A stretch of DNA of 64,000 bases from Chitinophagales bacterium. Its GTDB lineage: Bacteria; Bacteroidota; Bacteroidia; Chitinophagales; BACL12. A program made the translations under genes and the position numbers. The first letter of the stretch is position 1. Every line of letters begins with the position of its first letter. Shown here piece after piece: positions 18,579 through 26,879 of this stretch. The stretch lies in the NCBI GenBank assembly GCA_020636645.1, contig JACJXO010000002.1:124001-188000 (forward strand), given 5' to 3'. A model generated the notes under the pieces. The model ran no database searches, had not been told where the DNA came from, and worked only from the letters and a program-made list of their open reading frames with translations.

Positions 18579-19658
18579 ATGGATAACGTTTATGTGGCGA
18601 TCATGGCCGGGGGTATCGGCAGCAGGTTCTGGCCAGAAAGCAGGGCGAGCAAACCAAAGCAATTCCTCGACATCCTGAACACGGGGGAGACCCTGATACA
18701 GACCACCTTCCGGCGGTTTTTGAAAATAGTTGCCAAAGATAACATTTTCATTGTTACCAATGAAGACTATGTAGGACTGATATTAGAGCAGATACCGGAT
18801 GTGAATCCGGCCAATATCCTGGCCGAGCCGGCACGCCGTAACACTGCTCCCTGTGTTGCCTACGTGAGCCATAAGATCGCTGCCATCAACCCGGATGCCA
18901 GGGTTGTCGTGGCACCTTCTGATCATCTGATACTCAATGAGCCTAAGTTCCTGGAATTCATAGGCAAAGCACTCCAGCATACGGAGACCCACGACCACCT
19001 GGTCACCCTGGGTATTCACCCTACCAGGCCCGATACCGGTTATGGTTATATCCAGTTCACCGACCGCGAAGCAGCACCGGGCATCTTCAAGGTGAAGACC
19101 TTCACGGAAAAGCCCAACCTCGAACTGGCGGTCACCTTCCTGCGCTCCGGCGATTTCCTTTGGAATGCCGGTATCTTCATATGGAAGGTAGAGGCCATTC
19201 TTGATGCATTTGACCACCATCTGCAGGATATGCACCAGGCTTTCTGGCAGGCGAGGAAGATGTTCGGTCACCCGGAAGAAAAGGCTGCAATAGAAAAAGC
19301 TTATTCCCTTTGTACCAATATATCCATTGACTACGGCATCATGGAAAAGGCCGATAATGTCTTCGTCATTCCCGCCAGTTTCGGCTGGAGCGACCTGGGT
19401 ACCTGGGCATCGCTGTGGAACAACTACAACCGCGACTACTGGGGCAATGCCGTGAAAGGCAAGAAAGTCATGATCTACGACAGCAAGGATTGTATGGTTA
19501 TGGCACCCGACGATAAACTGGTCATCCTCCAGGGTCTGGATGAATACATCATCATAGATCAGGGCGATGTGCTGCTGATCTGTAAAAAGGAGCACGAACA
19601 GGAGATCAAGAACATCACCGCTGATGTGAAGCGCAGACTGGGCGACAGATTCCTGTAA
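18579..19658 (+). CDS. manC: Mannose-1-phosphate guanylyltransferase
   Basis: 359 residues. Makes GDP-mannose from mannose-1-phosphate and GTP. The nucleotidyltransferase signature MAGGIGSRFWPESR (9-22) is followed by KPKQFLD, the FTEKPN motif near 183 and GDFLWNAGIF near 202. It lacks the C-terminal phosphomannose isomerase domain, so it is the short monofunctional type. GDP-mannose feeds polysaccharide or LPS glycans. No other sugar-nucleotide genes are adjacent. Confidence 0.92.
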   Translation: MDNVYVAIMAGGIGSRFWPESRASKPKQFLDILNTGETLIQTTFRRFLKIVAKDNIFIVTNEDYVGLILEQIPDVNPANILAEPARRNTAPCVAYVSHKIAAINPDARVVVAPSDHLILNEPKFLEFIGKALQHTETHDHLVTLGIHPTRPDTGYGYIQFTDREAAPGIFKVKTFTEKPNLELAVTFLRSGDFLWNAGIFIWKVEAILDAFDHHLQDMHQAFWQARKMFGHPEEKAAIEKAYSLCTNISIDYGIMEKADNVFVIPASFGWSDLGTWASLWNNYNRDYWGNAVKGKKVMIYDSKDCMVMAPDDKLVILQGLDEYIIIDQGDVLLICKKEHEQEIKNITADVKRRLGDRFL

Positions 19659-19718
19659 GGAGGGAAAGGAATTTAGGAAAATTATCTCCCTACCCGATTC
19701 AAAACATAGCAACCTGTC

Positions 19719-19753
19719 TCAGCCATGTCACAGGCCACAGGACATGGCGAGAT
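19719..19753. repeat. Imperfect direct repeat, left copy
   Basis: 35 nt matching 23453-23487 at 29 of 35 positions, with the core GGCCACAGGAC(A/G)TGGCG. The two copies bracket the fibre gene pair. Origin unknown. Confidence 0.55.
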
Positions 19754-19845
19754 ACCAGAATATATCAGATGCCTGGTCTAGTTCTGCTGACCCGGCCGGG
19801 ACGGTAGGGTCTAGAGGAGAAAAGAGCTGAACCCCAATACAAACC

Positions 19846-21354
19846 CTACTGTATCACCATCAGTTTCGTATCCACCACTTTTCCATCCACCAGCAATGTA
19901 TAGCTATAAGTACCTGCTGCCAATTGTGTAGCATCTACTTCTAAAACACCATTGCCCAGTTTTACATCAGCCATGAACAGGCTTACCCCGGCAGCATCGG
20001 CTATTTTTATAATTGCCTGTTCGGCAGTTTCGGGTACAAAATAGCGTATGGAGGTACTACCGGTAAAAGGGTTGGGTCTGTTCTGAGAAAGGGTGGCCTG
20101 CGTTTGGTTTGAGGCTACAAAGATCCGTTGTACCTCATCCGTTGTTGACTCATTCATCTGAATACCTTGTTGACCAAGCAGGGCTTCCAGTCTGGAAATG
20201 CGATCTTCCAGATTTGTATTCTCTGCATCCAGTTCCTGCACTGCTTTTACCAGCGGTACCACAAAGGTGGCATAGCGCAGGCCCAGGAGGCGACCGCTGG
20301 CATCTACGCCGCTGAACTCATACCCCAGGTCTTCTGCCGCAGCAGCCACTTCCTGGGCTATGAATCCGGAAAAGGCCTGTTCTTCAATGTCGTATTTGCC
20401 GGTCCACGTAGCGGTATCTACTCTGCCCATCAGCTGGTTCTGGGTAGTGATGTTGTAGTGGTAGGTAACCGGCCGCAGCTGATTGATGAAATCCAGCCCC
20501 GGCACATTCTCTTCCACCTGCTCTTTGATGCGGGCATCGCTGTACACGGTCCAGTCCACCTCACCACCGATGCTGGAGACGCTGGAGTTGCCGATTAGAA
20601 CTTTATTGGAAGCATCTACTACAGCTATATATCCAACAGCTATTGAGTTCTCAAAATCATTACCAGTTGTAGTAGCATTGTAGCCAATTCCAATATTATA
20701 ATTACCTGTTTTATTGACATTTAGAGCCAATGCTCCTATTGCTGTATTACTATTCCCCAGTGTATTATTTGATAAACTTGCACGACCTATCGCAGTATTT
20801 TCATTCCCCTTTGTATTATCACTCATTGCACTGGAACCTATCGCAGTATTCTCGTTTCCTATCTTATTGCTCAGCATAGCATTAGAACCGATGGAAACGT
20901 TATTATCACCACTCTTATTAGAAAAAAGCGAATAATTTCCAATAGCTACATTGCTTTCTCCAAAGTAGTTGTATTTAAGAGACAAGTATCCAACGGCAAC
21001 ATTTTGTGATCCGGACTTGTTGTACCGCATAGCCTCTGCTCCAATGGCTGTGTTATATGATCCAATTAAGTTGTCAGTCAAAACAAGCCATCCAATAGCA
21101 GTATTGTAATCACCATCAAGATTGCTGGTAAGTACTCCTTCCCCAAACCCGATCCCGGCAGGTCCATTGTAAATAGTTGAGGTTCCTAACCCAATACTGG
21201 CATGCCCATCAGGAGAATTGATGTCCAGCAGAAGTTCCGGTGTTGTGGTACCAATACCCACAAATCCGGAGTCGGGAAAGATATTCTGTGCGCTGGCCGG
21301 GTTAATGACAGCTGCCAGAAACGCCATGCAGATCAGTTGAATAAGGTTTTTCAT
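19846..21354 (-). CDS. T9SS-exported fibre protein with S74 intramolecular chaperone domain
   Basis: 502 residues: a signal peptide (to ~22, PASAQ), a linker with GFVGIGTTTPE, nine tandem 17-residue N-T/V-A-I-G repeats (84-236), an S74/tail-spike chaperone domain (~264-375), a short coiled coil (~370-392), then a T9SS type A tail (~420-502, NRPNPFTGSTSIRYF). The S74 domain has YSDARIKEQV with Ser272 and Lys277, the spacing of the endosialidase self-cleavage dyad, and GFIAQEV. I infer a trimeric surface fibre. S74 domains normally end a protein; here a sorting domain follows. It is 22 bp from, and probably co-transcribed with, the gene upstream. Confidence 0.85.
   Translation of the reverse strand: MKNLIQLICMAFLAAVINPASAQNIFPDSGFVGIGTTTPELLLDINSPDGHASIGLGTSTIYNGPAGIGFGEGVLTSNLDGDYNTAIGWLVLTDNLIGSYNTAIGAEAMRYNKSGSQNVAVGYLSLKYNYFGESNVAIGNYSLFSNKSGDNNVSIGSNAMLSNKIGNENTAIGSSAMSDNTKGNENTAIGRASLSNNTLGNSNTAIGALALNVNKTGNYNIGIGYNATTTGNDFENSIAVGYIAVVDASNKVLIGNSSVSSIGGEVDWTVYSDARIKEQVEENVPGLDFINQLRPVTYHYNITTQNQLMGRVDTATWTGKYDIEEQAFSGFIAQEVAAAAEDLGYEFSGVDASGRLLGLRYATFVVPLVKAVQELDAENTNLEDRISRLEALLGQQGIQMNESTTDEVQRIFVASNQTQATLSQNRPNPFTGSTSIRYFVPETAEQAIIKIADAAGVSLFMADVKLGNGVLEVDATQLAAGTYSYTLLVDGKVVDTKLMVIQ
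20647..21105 (-). repeat. Nine in-register 51-bp coding repeats
   Basis: Each unit encodes 17 residues starting N-(T/V/I)-(A/S/G)-(I/V)-G and containing a second N and G, for example NTAIGSSAMSDNTKGNE. The pattern resembles the left-handed beta-roll of YadA-type adhesin heads. Nucleotide copies have diverged, so recent slippage is unlikely. Confidence 0.85.
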
Positions 21355-21376
21355 TTTGCTTGATTTATAAGAATAT

Positions 21377-23305
21377 TTAAAAATAAGTTATCACGATGAC
21401 GACCCCGTTGGCGCCATCACCCCCGGCACCACTGGTATGTCCTGAGCCGGCAGCACCACCACCGCCACCTCCTGCGCCGTAGCTGGCTCCGTTGCCCCCG
21501 CTTCCGGCTGTTGCGGAAGCACTGGCAGCGCCCCCACCACCACCGGAGCCCAGGTAATTACCGCTCTCTGCTGTTCCATTACCACCACTGCCCCCGGAAG
21601 TACCTCCGCTGCCTGCTGCCGGAGAACTATTCATGAACTGGATATTGCCCCCGCCGTCACCACCCGAATAGGCGGTTCCGCCACTGCTGATACCACCTCC
21701 GGCTCCTCCACCCAGGCTAGCGTAGTTGCTGTTGCCCGCATCATCGCCCTGGTCTGCCGGGTCAGCACTGGCACCAGAGCCTCCCTGAGACTTCAGCCCC
21801 GGACCACCTGACCCTCCGGCTGCCCCTGTCGAGGAGCCCCCGTTCCCACCGTTGCCTCCGCTTGCCTTCAGGTAATCGCCAAAAAAGGATTTGGTGCCAT
21901 TGCCACCGTCCTTTCCGTCGCCGGAACTTACGGCAGCTCCTCCTGTTCCACCGGCACCCGCATAGGCCAGTACATTGGCATCCAGGTTGGCAGCGTTGAA
22001 GGTCATTTCACTCATGCCTCCGGCGCCTCCTCCCGATCCTCCGGACATGTCACCGGTAACCCCACCACTGCCTCCGCCACCACCACCGCCAATACAGATG
22101 ACTGTCACCGAAACAGCCCCGGTAGGTTTAGCCCACAGAGTAGTTGTTCCTGTAAACACCTGTACGTCGGTTACCACAGTCTCCCAGTCTAAGTTGCCTG
22201 ACCCATCGGTCTGCAATACCTGGTTGGCATCGCCATCATCATCCGGCCAGGTGTAGCCAACGTCATTGATACGTACCAGGTCGCCGGTGGAACTGACCTG
22301 AAATTCATCTCCGGATCCTACATTGAATGTATTTGACAATGTTGAACCGCTATTGCCGACACTGAATTTACCAGAACTCAAATCGCCATATAATAGATTT
22401 CCAATATTTAGCCTGTTGCTTAAATCCAAACCGGTTGATGGATTTACTGAAATATTGTTACCGATTACAATATTATTATTACCTGATTGGCTTGGAAAGC
22501 TACCTTTCCCAGATTCCGAGCCAACAAAAATGTTATTGCTCCCGTCGCTAATAGATGAGCCAGCTGAATATCCAATTACTGTATTTTCAACACCTTCTGT
22601 TAGGCCTATAACTGAATTATAACCTATTGCAACATTATAATCACCTGAAGTTACATTACCCAACACACCAGTAGTAGTTGAAGTACCGCCGATAGCAATG
22701 TTGCCATCACCGGTCACCTGCGGGCTATCTGAATTATTATAGTAGGTATTTTGGCCAATTCCAATATTTGATGATCCGGTTGTAATCAACTCACCAGCTC
22801 TGCTACCGATCATTGTATTCTTGCCGCCGCTGGTAATATTGCTGGATGAGTACCATCCAACCGAAGTATTGTGCCCTGCAGAACCAGTGACTGTTTCTAA
22901 GGCTTTATATCCGATACCCACCGTTCCATGATTGGAGCTCGAAGCTGCATCCCCTGCATATTCACCAAGAAATAAACCATCATACGAACCTCCTGTAACG
23001 TGCAGAAATTTATTGCTGTTTAGTTTCAGCATATCTACATTGCTGTATCCTTCTGCTTCATCAAAGTGAATGACCTTTTCCAGATAAATTTCTGACCAGC
23101 TGGAATCTTCAGACCCTAAATTCCGATCTGCATCAGGCAAAAGATGTGAATTGATATTAGTTGTTACGTCCAGATTGCTCAGGTCTTCACAGGCGGGATC
23201 ACATGTCTGTGCAAACATGCGGTTACCACACATGGATGTGAGCAACAAACAAACGATCAGTTTGTAAAATGGGGGGGGGGGGCTTAACAGGAAATTAACC
23301 TTCAT
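21377..23305 (-). CDS. Secreted fibre-like protein with glycine-rich C-terminus
   Basis: 642 residues. The signal region (1-33) is interrupted by Ser-Pro-Pro-Pro-Pro from a 12-C tract. Residues ~100-300 carry irregular head-type repeats (NIAIGG, NVAIGYNS, NTVIGYSAG, NNIVIGNN). A QVLQTDGSGNLDW motif lies near 365. The last ~240 residues are very glycine-rich and end GVVIVITYF, as in glycine-rich tail-fibre domains. There is no T9SS tail and no S74 domain. It precedes the T9SS/S74 fibre in the same operon, so it may be exported with it or anchored to it. Function unknown; adhesin or receptor-binding protein likely. Confidence 0.78.
   Translation of the reverse strand: MKVNFLLSPPPPFYKLIVCLLLTSMCGNRMFAQTCDPACEDLSNLDVTTNINSHLLPDADRNLGSEDSSWSEIYLEKVIHFDEAEGYSNVDMLKLNSNKFLHVTGGSYDGLFLGEYAGDAASSSNHGTVGIGYKALETVTGSAGHNTSVGWYSSSNITSGGKNTMIGSRAGELITTGSSNIGIGQNTYYNNSDSPQVTGDGNIAIGGTSTTTGVLGNVTSGDYNVAIGYNSVIGLTEGVENTVIGYSAGSSISDGSNNIFVGSESGKGSFPSQSGNNNIVIGNNISVNPSTGLDLSNRLNIGNLLYGDLSSGKFSVGNSGSTLSNTFNVGSGDEFQVSSTGDLVRINDVGYTWPDDDGDANQVLQTDGSGNLDWETVVTDVQVFTGTTTLWAKPTGAVSVTVICIGGGGGGGSGGVTGDMSGGSGGGAGGMSEMTFNAANLDANVLAYAGAGGTGGAAVSSGDGKDGGNGTKSFFGDYLKASGGNGGNGGSSTGAAGGSGGPGLKSQGGSGASADPADQGDDAGNSNYASLGGGAGGGISSGGTAYSGGDGGGNIQFMNSSPAAGSGGTSGGSGGNGTAESGNYLGSGGGGGAASASATAGSGGNGASYGAGGGGGGAAGSGHTSGAGGDGANGVVIVITYF
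23271..23282 (-). repeat. Homopolymeric tract of 12 C (coding strand) in the signal peptide
   Basis: The tract covers the last base of codon 8 (Ser) through the second base of codon 12 (Pro). Change by one or two bases would shift the frame a dozen codons into the gene. Confidence 0.9.
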
Positions 23306-23452
23306 GGTCTGATTTTTTGATGTGGAACAATGAAGGCAGAATGGGGCATGTAGGGAAGTTACAAGTTGTTTTTGGAAAGTACAAATTACTTAGATACAGC
23401 ACTTGGACTATGTCAAGTATGAGAGCTCTTCTTATGGCGGGGTTATTTTGTT

Positions 23453-23487
23453 TCAGCGTTGTTACTGGCCACAGGACGTGGCGTGAT
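23453..23487. repeat. Imperfect direct repeat, right copy
   Basis: Partner of 19719-19753 in the same orientation, 29 of 35 bases identical, about 3.7 kb apart. Confidence 0.55.
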
Positions 23488-23613
23488 GCAGGAGATTCCT
23501 GTTATCAGTCTGCAGTCATTAATCCTGAGTCGGCTTCAGGAATAACGTGTTCTTTAGAAGGTGTTGTTCGACTATCGGGAAGTCATGCCAACCGCCAGGA
23601 AACTAAGTCTCAT

Positions 23614-23648
23614 TACCCAATACTCCCTACTCAATACCCGATACTAAC
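23614..23648. repeat. Five degenerate 7-bp tandem units (TACYCNN)
   Basis: TACCCAA, TACTCCC, TACTCAA, TACCCGA, TACTAAC follow one another without gaps, 45 bp before the aminotransferase ATG. Confidence 0.75.
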
Positions 23649-23692
23649 CATCGTCCTTCCTCCTTTCACAATTTCCTCCTTACTTTACCCAT

Positions 23693-24850
23693 ATGCAATC
23701 GCCGATCATCATTCGTTCCAAATTACCCAACACAGGCATCAGCATTTTCGCCAGAATGACCGCTCTGGCCAATCAGCACGGAGCCATCAACCTGGCCCAG
23801 GGGTTTCCAGATTTTCCCCCGCCAAAAAGACTCGTTTCACTCGTGGCTGATGCCATGCGAAAAGGCCACAACCAGTATGCACCCATGCCGGGTGTGCCCG
23901 ATCTGCGGGAAGCCATTGCAGACAAGACTAAAGACACTTATAAGTGCAAAGTGGATGCAGAAAAGGAAGTGACCGTAACAGCAGGGGCCACTTACGGACT
24001 GTTCGCTGCATTCCAGGCCTTGCTGCATGAAGGCGATGAGGTACTGGTGTTCGAACCGGCCTACGATTCATATGTGCCCGGTATCCAGCTGGCAGGCGCA
24101 GAACCTGTTTTTGTGGAACTGCATGCACCGGATTATAGCATCGACTGGGAAGGCGTCAAGAAAAAGATCAATGCCAGAACAAGGGCCATTCTGATCAACA
24201 CCCCCCACAATCCGTCCGGAACCTGCTGGACGAAAAATGATCTCCTTCAGCTTGAAAAGATCGTGGTGGGAACCGACATCATCGTCATCAGCGATGAAGT
24301 GTATGAACACATCACCTTCGATGATGGCCGGCATGAAAGCGTGCTGCGCTATCCGAAGCTGGCACAGCAGAGCATCGTCATATCCTCCTTCGGCAAAACC
24401 TATCACAACACAGGTTGGAAGATGGGTTATGTGATCGCCAATGAATCCATCACCAAAGAGTTCAGGGCAGTGCATCAGTTCCTGGTCTTCAGTGTGAACA
24501 CACCTATGCAGTATGCGGTGGCGCAGTTCATCCGCGAAGCGCCGGAACATTTTCAGGATCTGCCACAATTCTATCAGCGCAAACGGGATTTTTTCCTGGA
24601 AGCCGTAAAAGATTCCCGGTTCTCCTTCACGCCCGCATCAGGCACCTATTTTCAACTGCTCGACTACAGTGCCATCTCAGATGAACAGGATACGGTCTTT
24701 GCAGAACGGATCACCGCAGAGTTTGGCGTAGCTGCCATACCTTTGAGTCCGTTCTACCGCGGCCCGGTAGGCGACAGGGTGCTGCGTTTCTGTTTTGCCA
24801 AAAGCGAAAAGACCCTGGAAAAAGCGGCCGCTATCTTATGCAGGATCTGA
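23693..24850 (+). CDS. Methionine / kynurenine-type aminotransferase (class I/II PLP)
   Basis: 385 residues of the YbdL / glutamine transaminase K subgroup. INLAQGFPDF near 32, YAPMPGVPDLREAI near 63, TPHNPSG near 169, SDEVYEH near 200 and the Schiff-base Lys in SSFGKTYHNTGWK near 235. These enzymes transaminate methionine or aromatic amino acids with oxo-acids or glutamine. The omega-amidase gene overlaps its 3' end by 13 bp, which favours glutamine-linked transamination such as methionine salvage. A kynurenine role is possible but is not shown by the sequence. Confidence 0.9.
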   Translation: MQSPIIIRSKLPNTGISIFARMTALANQHGAINLAQGFPDFPPPKRLVSLVADAMRKGHNQYAPMPGVPDLREAIADKTKDTYKCKVDAEKEVTVTAGATYGLFAAFQALLHEGDEVLVFEPAYDSYVPGIQLAGAEPVFVELHAPDYSIDWEGVKKKINARTRAILINTPHNPSGTCWTKNDLLQLEKIVVGTDIIVISDEVYEHITFDDGRHESVLRYPKLAQQSIVISSFGKTYHNTGWKMGYVIANESITKEFRAVHQFLVFSVNTPMQYAVAQFIREAPEHFQDLPQFYQRKRDFFLEAVKDSRFSFTPASGTYFQLLDYSAISDEQDTVFAERITAEFGVAAIPLSPFYRGPVGDRVLRFCFAKSEKTLEKAAAILCRI

Positions 24851-25611
24851 GAATTACACTGATACAATCTGACCTGGCCTGGGAAGACCCTGCCCGCAAC
24901 CTCTCTTTGTTCGGCAAGCTGGTACAGTCAGCCGGCGAGACCGATATCATCGTCCTTCCCGAAATGTTCTCTACCGGATTCAGCATGAATGCAGCTGACC
25001 TGGCCGAAGCACCAGACGGATCCACCGTGCAGTGGATGCACGAGATGGCAGAGAAGAAACAATGTTGTGTGGTGGGCTCGGTCATCATGGAGGAAGGCGA
25101 TCAGTATTTCAACAGACTGGTCTGGATGTTCCCCGACGGGCATTATGAAAAGTATGACAAACGCCACCTGTTTTCACTTGCCGGCGAAGAGAATACCTAT
25201 ACTCCCGGTCACGAACGACTGCTGGTGGAAGTGAACGGCTGGACCATTTGTCCGCTCATCTGCTATGACCTGCGTTTTCCGGTCTGGTCACGTTTTAAAA
25301 ACGATTACGATGTGCTGCTCTACGTGGCCAACTGGCCGGAAAAAAGAGTACACGCCTGGCGACAATTACTTATGGCCCGTGCCATCGAGAACCAGTGCTA
25401 TGTGCTGGGAGTGAACCGCATCGGTGTGGATGGGAACACCGTTTATCACAGTGGCAACAGTGCGGTCATCGACCCCATGGGCGAACGTATCTGGGAGCTG
25501 GAACATGAAAGAGCGGTCTTTACCACTACTCTGAAATACGGGTATCTGGAAGAGATCCGCACCCGCCTGCCATTCCAGAACGACCGCGACATGTTCAGCG
25601 TGAACGACTGA
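24838..25611 (+). CDS. Nitrilase-family omega-amidase (YafV/NIT2-like)
   Basis: 257 residues. The Glu-Lys-Cys triad is visible: Glu in VLPEMFSTGFS near 42, Lys in YDKRHLFSLAGE near 106 and Cys in CPLICYDLRFPVW near 140. The MFSTGFSM and HLFSLAGE signatures are those of omega-amidases acting on 2-oxoglutaramate or 2-oxosuccinamate. It would remove the cyclising by-product of glutamine transamination by the overlapping upstream enzyme. Its 3' end is 9 bp from the convergent tail-collar gene. Confidence 0.9.
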   Translation: MQDLRITLIQSDLAWEDPARNLSLFGKLVQSAGETDIIVLPEMFSTGFSMNAADLAEAPDGSTVQWMHEMAEKKQCCVVGSVIMEEGDQYFNRLVWMFPDGHYEKYDKRHLFSLAGEENTYTPGHERLLVEVNGWTICPLICYDLRFPVWSRFKNDYDVLLYVANWPEKRVHAWRQLLMARAIENQCYVLGVNRIGVDGNTVYHSGNSAVIDPMGERIWELEHERAVFTTTLKYGYLEEIRTRLPFQNDRDMFSVND

Positions 25612-25620
25612 GTGCCGGTT

Positions 25621-26013
25621 CTAATTCCTGGAAGGAAAGATCCCGGATGTGCATATGATATAGTGCATTCCCAATCCCTTGACACCATTGGCGTCTCTGC
25701 CCAGCTTCACGGATTCACCCACATCAAGGGTGTTGGCTCCATTGGATAGACCTACACCTACCGGAACCGCACCACGCAGGTCAGGTAGCGCAAACGTGGT
25801 TCGTCCATCGCCGCCATAATAGGTACCGATGATGGAGAATAAAGCGGAGTATTCTGAGATGTTCAGTATCTGACCATCGCAGAATGCCCAGCCGCGTGGG
25901 GCAAAACTTCCTGCAAATAAACGAACCTCGCCCAGCATGGCGTCCTGGGCCTTTGCACCACCTACGAAAAGTGTGGTGACCAGTGCCATGAGTAACAGAT
26001 GTTTTTTCATCAT
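25621..26013 (-). CDS. Secreted tail-collar domain protein (microcystin-dependent-protein-like)
   Basis: 130 residues: a signal peptide (cut near AKAQ, ~23), then a phage tail-collar domain with GEVRLFAGSFAPRGWAFCDG, ILNISEYSALFSIIGT and YGGDGRTTFALPDLRG. It is shorter than typical Mdp proteins (~170), lacking most of the distal part; the frame simply ends at a stop. Start at either of two adjacent ATGs. It is the third phage-tail-like surface module within 7 kb. A TATCTTTA element (26033-26040) lies 19 nt upstream. Confidence 0.82.
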   Translation of the reverse strand: MMKKHLLLMALVTTLFVGGAKAQDAMLGEVRLFAGSFAPRGWAFCDGQILNISEYSALFSIIGTYYGGDGRTTFALPDLRGAVPVGVGLSNGANTLDVGESVKLGRDANGVKGLGMHYIICTSGIFPSRN

Positions 26014-26032
26014 TAGGTTTTATAGGTGGAAA

Positions 26033-26040
26033 TAAAGATA
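26033..26040 (-). promoter_or_regulatory. Candidate -7 element TATCTTTA of the tail-collar gene
   Basis: One base from TAnnTTTG, 19 nt before the ATG at 26013. Confidence 0.35.
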
Positions 26041-26127
26041 AGATAAACCAGATTTCAGGTAAATGATCGGTAGTAGGGTGCATCTGCTTTACAGAGTCCT
26101 GCCTATATTCGTATTCAAACAAGCAAT

Positions 26128-26745
26128 ATGCGCATCACCATTCTCGGAGCAGGAAACATTGGCATGGCTGCTGCCATGAAGTGGCGTGAAGCCGGGCATA
26201 CCATCACTTTTGGTGTGCGTGATGTGCAAAGCCAGAAAGCCTACGATGCTGTGGGGGAAGGATTCACAGTGTTGCCTTTCCAGGAGGCGATGGTTGATCC
26301 GGAAGTGGTGTTGTTCGCAGTACCGTTCGCCATTGCCGATGAAGTGGTCAAAGCCATCCGTTCTGACTGGGAAAATATGATCATCATTGACGCCACCAAT
26401 CCTGTCAATACGCCCACAGAACCATTTGATTCTGCAGCTGAAGCAATCAGCGCCTGGACCGGCGGAGAAGTGGTGAAGGCCTTCAATACCACCGGGGTAG
26501 CCAACATGCGCAACCCCAATTATGGTGATAAGACCATAGAGACCTTTATCTGTGGCGATGATGAAGCCGCTAAAAAAGTGGTGACCCAACTGGCAGAAGA
26601 ACTGGGTTTTATTCCAGTTGATGCCGGCAGCCTGGAACATGCAGCCATGCTGGAGAACCTGGCCAAACTATGGATCACCCTGGCTTACAAGCAAGGGAAA
26701 GGCCCGCATTTTGCCTTCACCCTGCTGCACAGACAGAAGAGCTGA
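26128..26745 (+). CDS. NADPH-dependent F420 reductase-like (NpdG family) oxidoreductase
   Basis: 205 residues. N-terminal Rossmann motif GAGNIGMAAAMKW (7-19), FAVPFA near 69, DATNPVN near 89 and KAFNTTGVANM near 110, the last typical of F420:NADP oxidoreductase-like proteins. In Bacteroidota, which mostly lack F420, such proteins probably reduce other substrates. Single gene; no F420 biosynthesis gene nearby. No recognisable -7 element. Confidence 0.8.
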   Translation: MRITILGAGNIGMAAAMKWREAGHTITFGVRDVQSQKAYDAVGEGFTVLPFQEAMVDPEVVLFAVPFAIADEVVKAIRSDWENMIIIDATNPVNTPTEPFDSAAEAISAWTGGEVVKAFNTTGVANMRNPNYGDKTIETFICGDDEAAKKVVTQLAEELGFIPVDAGSLEHAAMLENLAKLWITLAYKQGKGPHFAFTLLHRQKS

Positions 26746-26833
26746 GCACATCCATACCATAATATTGGAATGTAGATCACGACCTTTCGGGGTTGCAGGT
26801 GCTGCTATGTGTTAAAAATCTTTAAGCCTCTTG

Positions 26834-26861
26834 TTTGTAAATCCAAAATGATATAATTTTG
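26834..26861 (+). promoter_or_regulatory. Bacteroidota promoter of the SPFH operon
   Basis: TTTG at 26834-26837, a 16-bp spacer, TAATTTTG at 26854-26861, then 19 nt to the ATG at 26881 or 26884 region. A near-ideal -33/-7 pair. Confidence 0.65.
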
Positions 26862-26879
26862 ATATCAAATTGAATTACC

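Larger units (their letters stand above)
23306..23692. other. Intergenic region of 387 bp with repeats only
   Basis: No convincing gene. It holds the right copy of the flanking direct repeat and a small heptamer array. An open frame across it (23317-23850) lacks protein-like composition and runs into the aminotransferase in another frame. Confidence 0.7.

Noticed and set aside
23541..23551. GGAATAACGTG shared with 62079-62089
   Set aside because: An 11-base match with no extension or symmetry; treated as chance.
23317..23850. 177-residue open frame across the fibre/aminotransferase gap
   Set aside because: It has low-complexity, non-protein-like composition, spans the direct repeat and heptamer array, and overlaps the well-supported aminotransferase in another frame.
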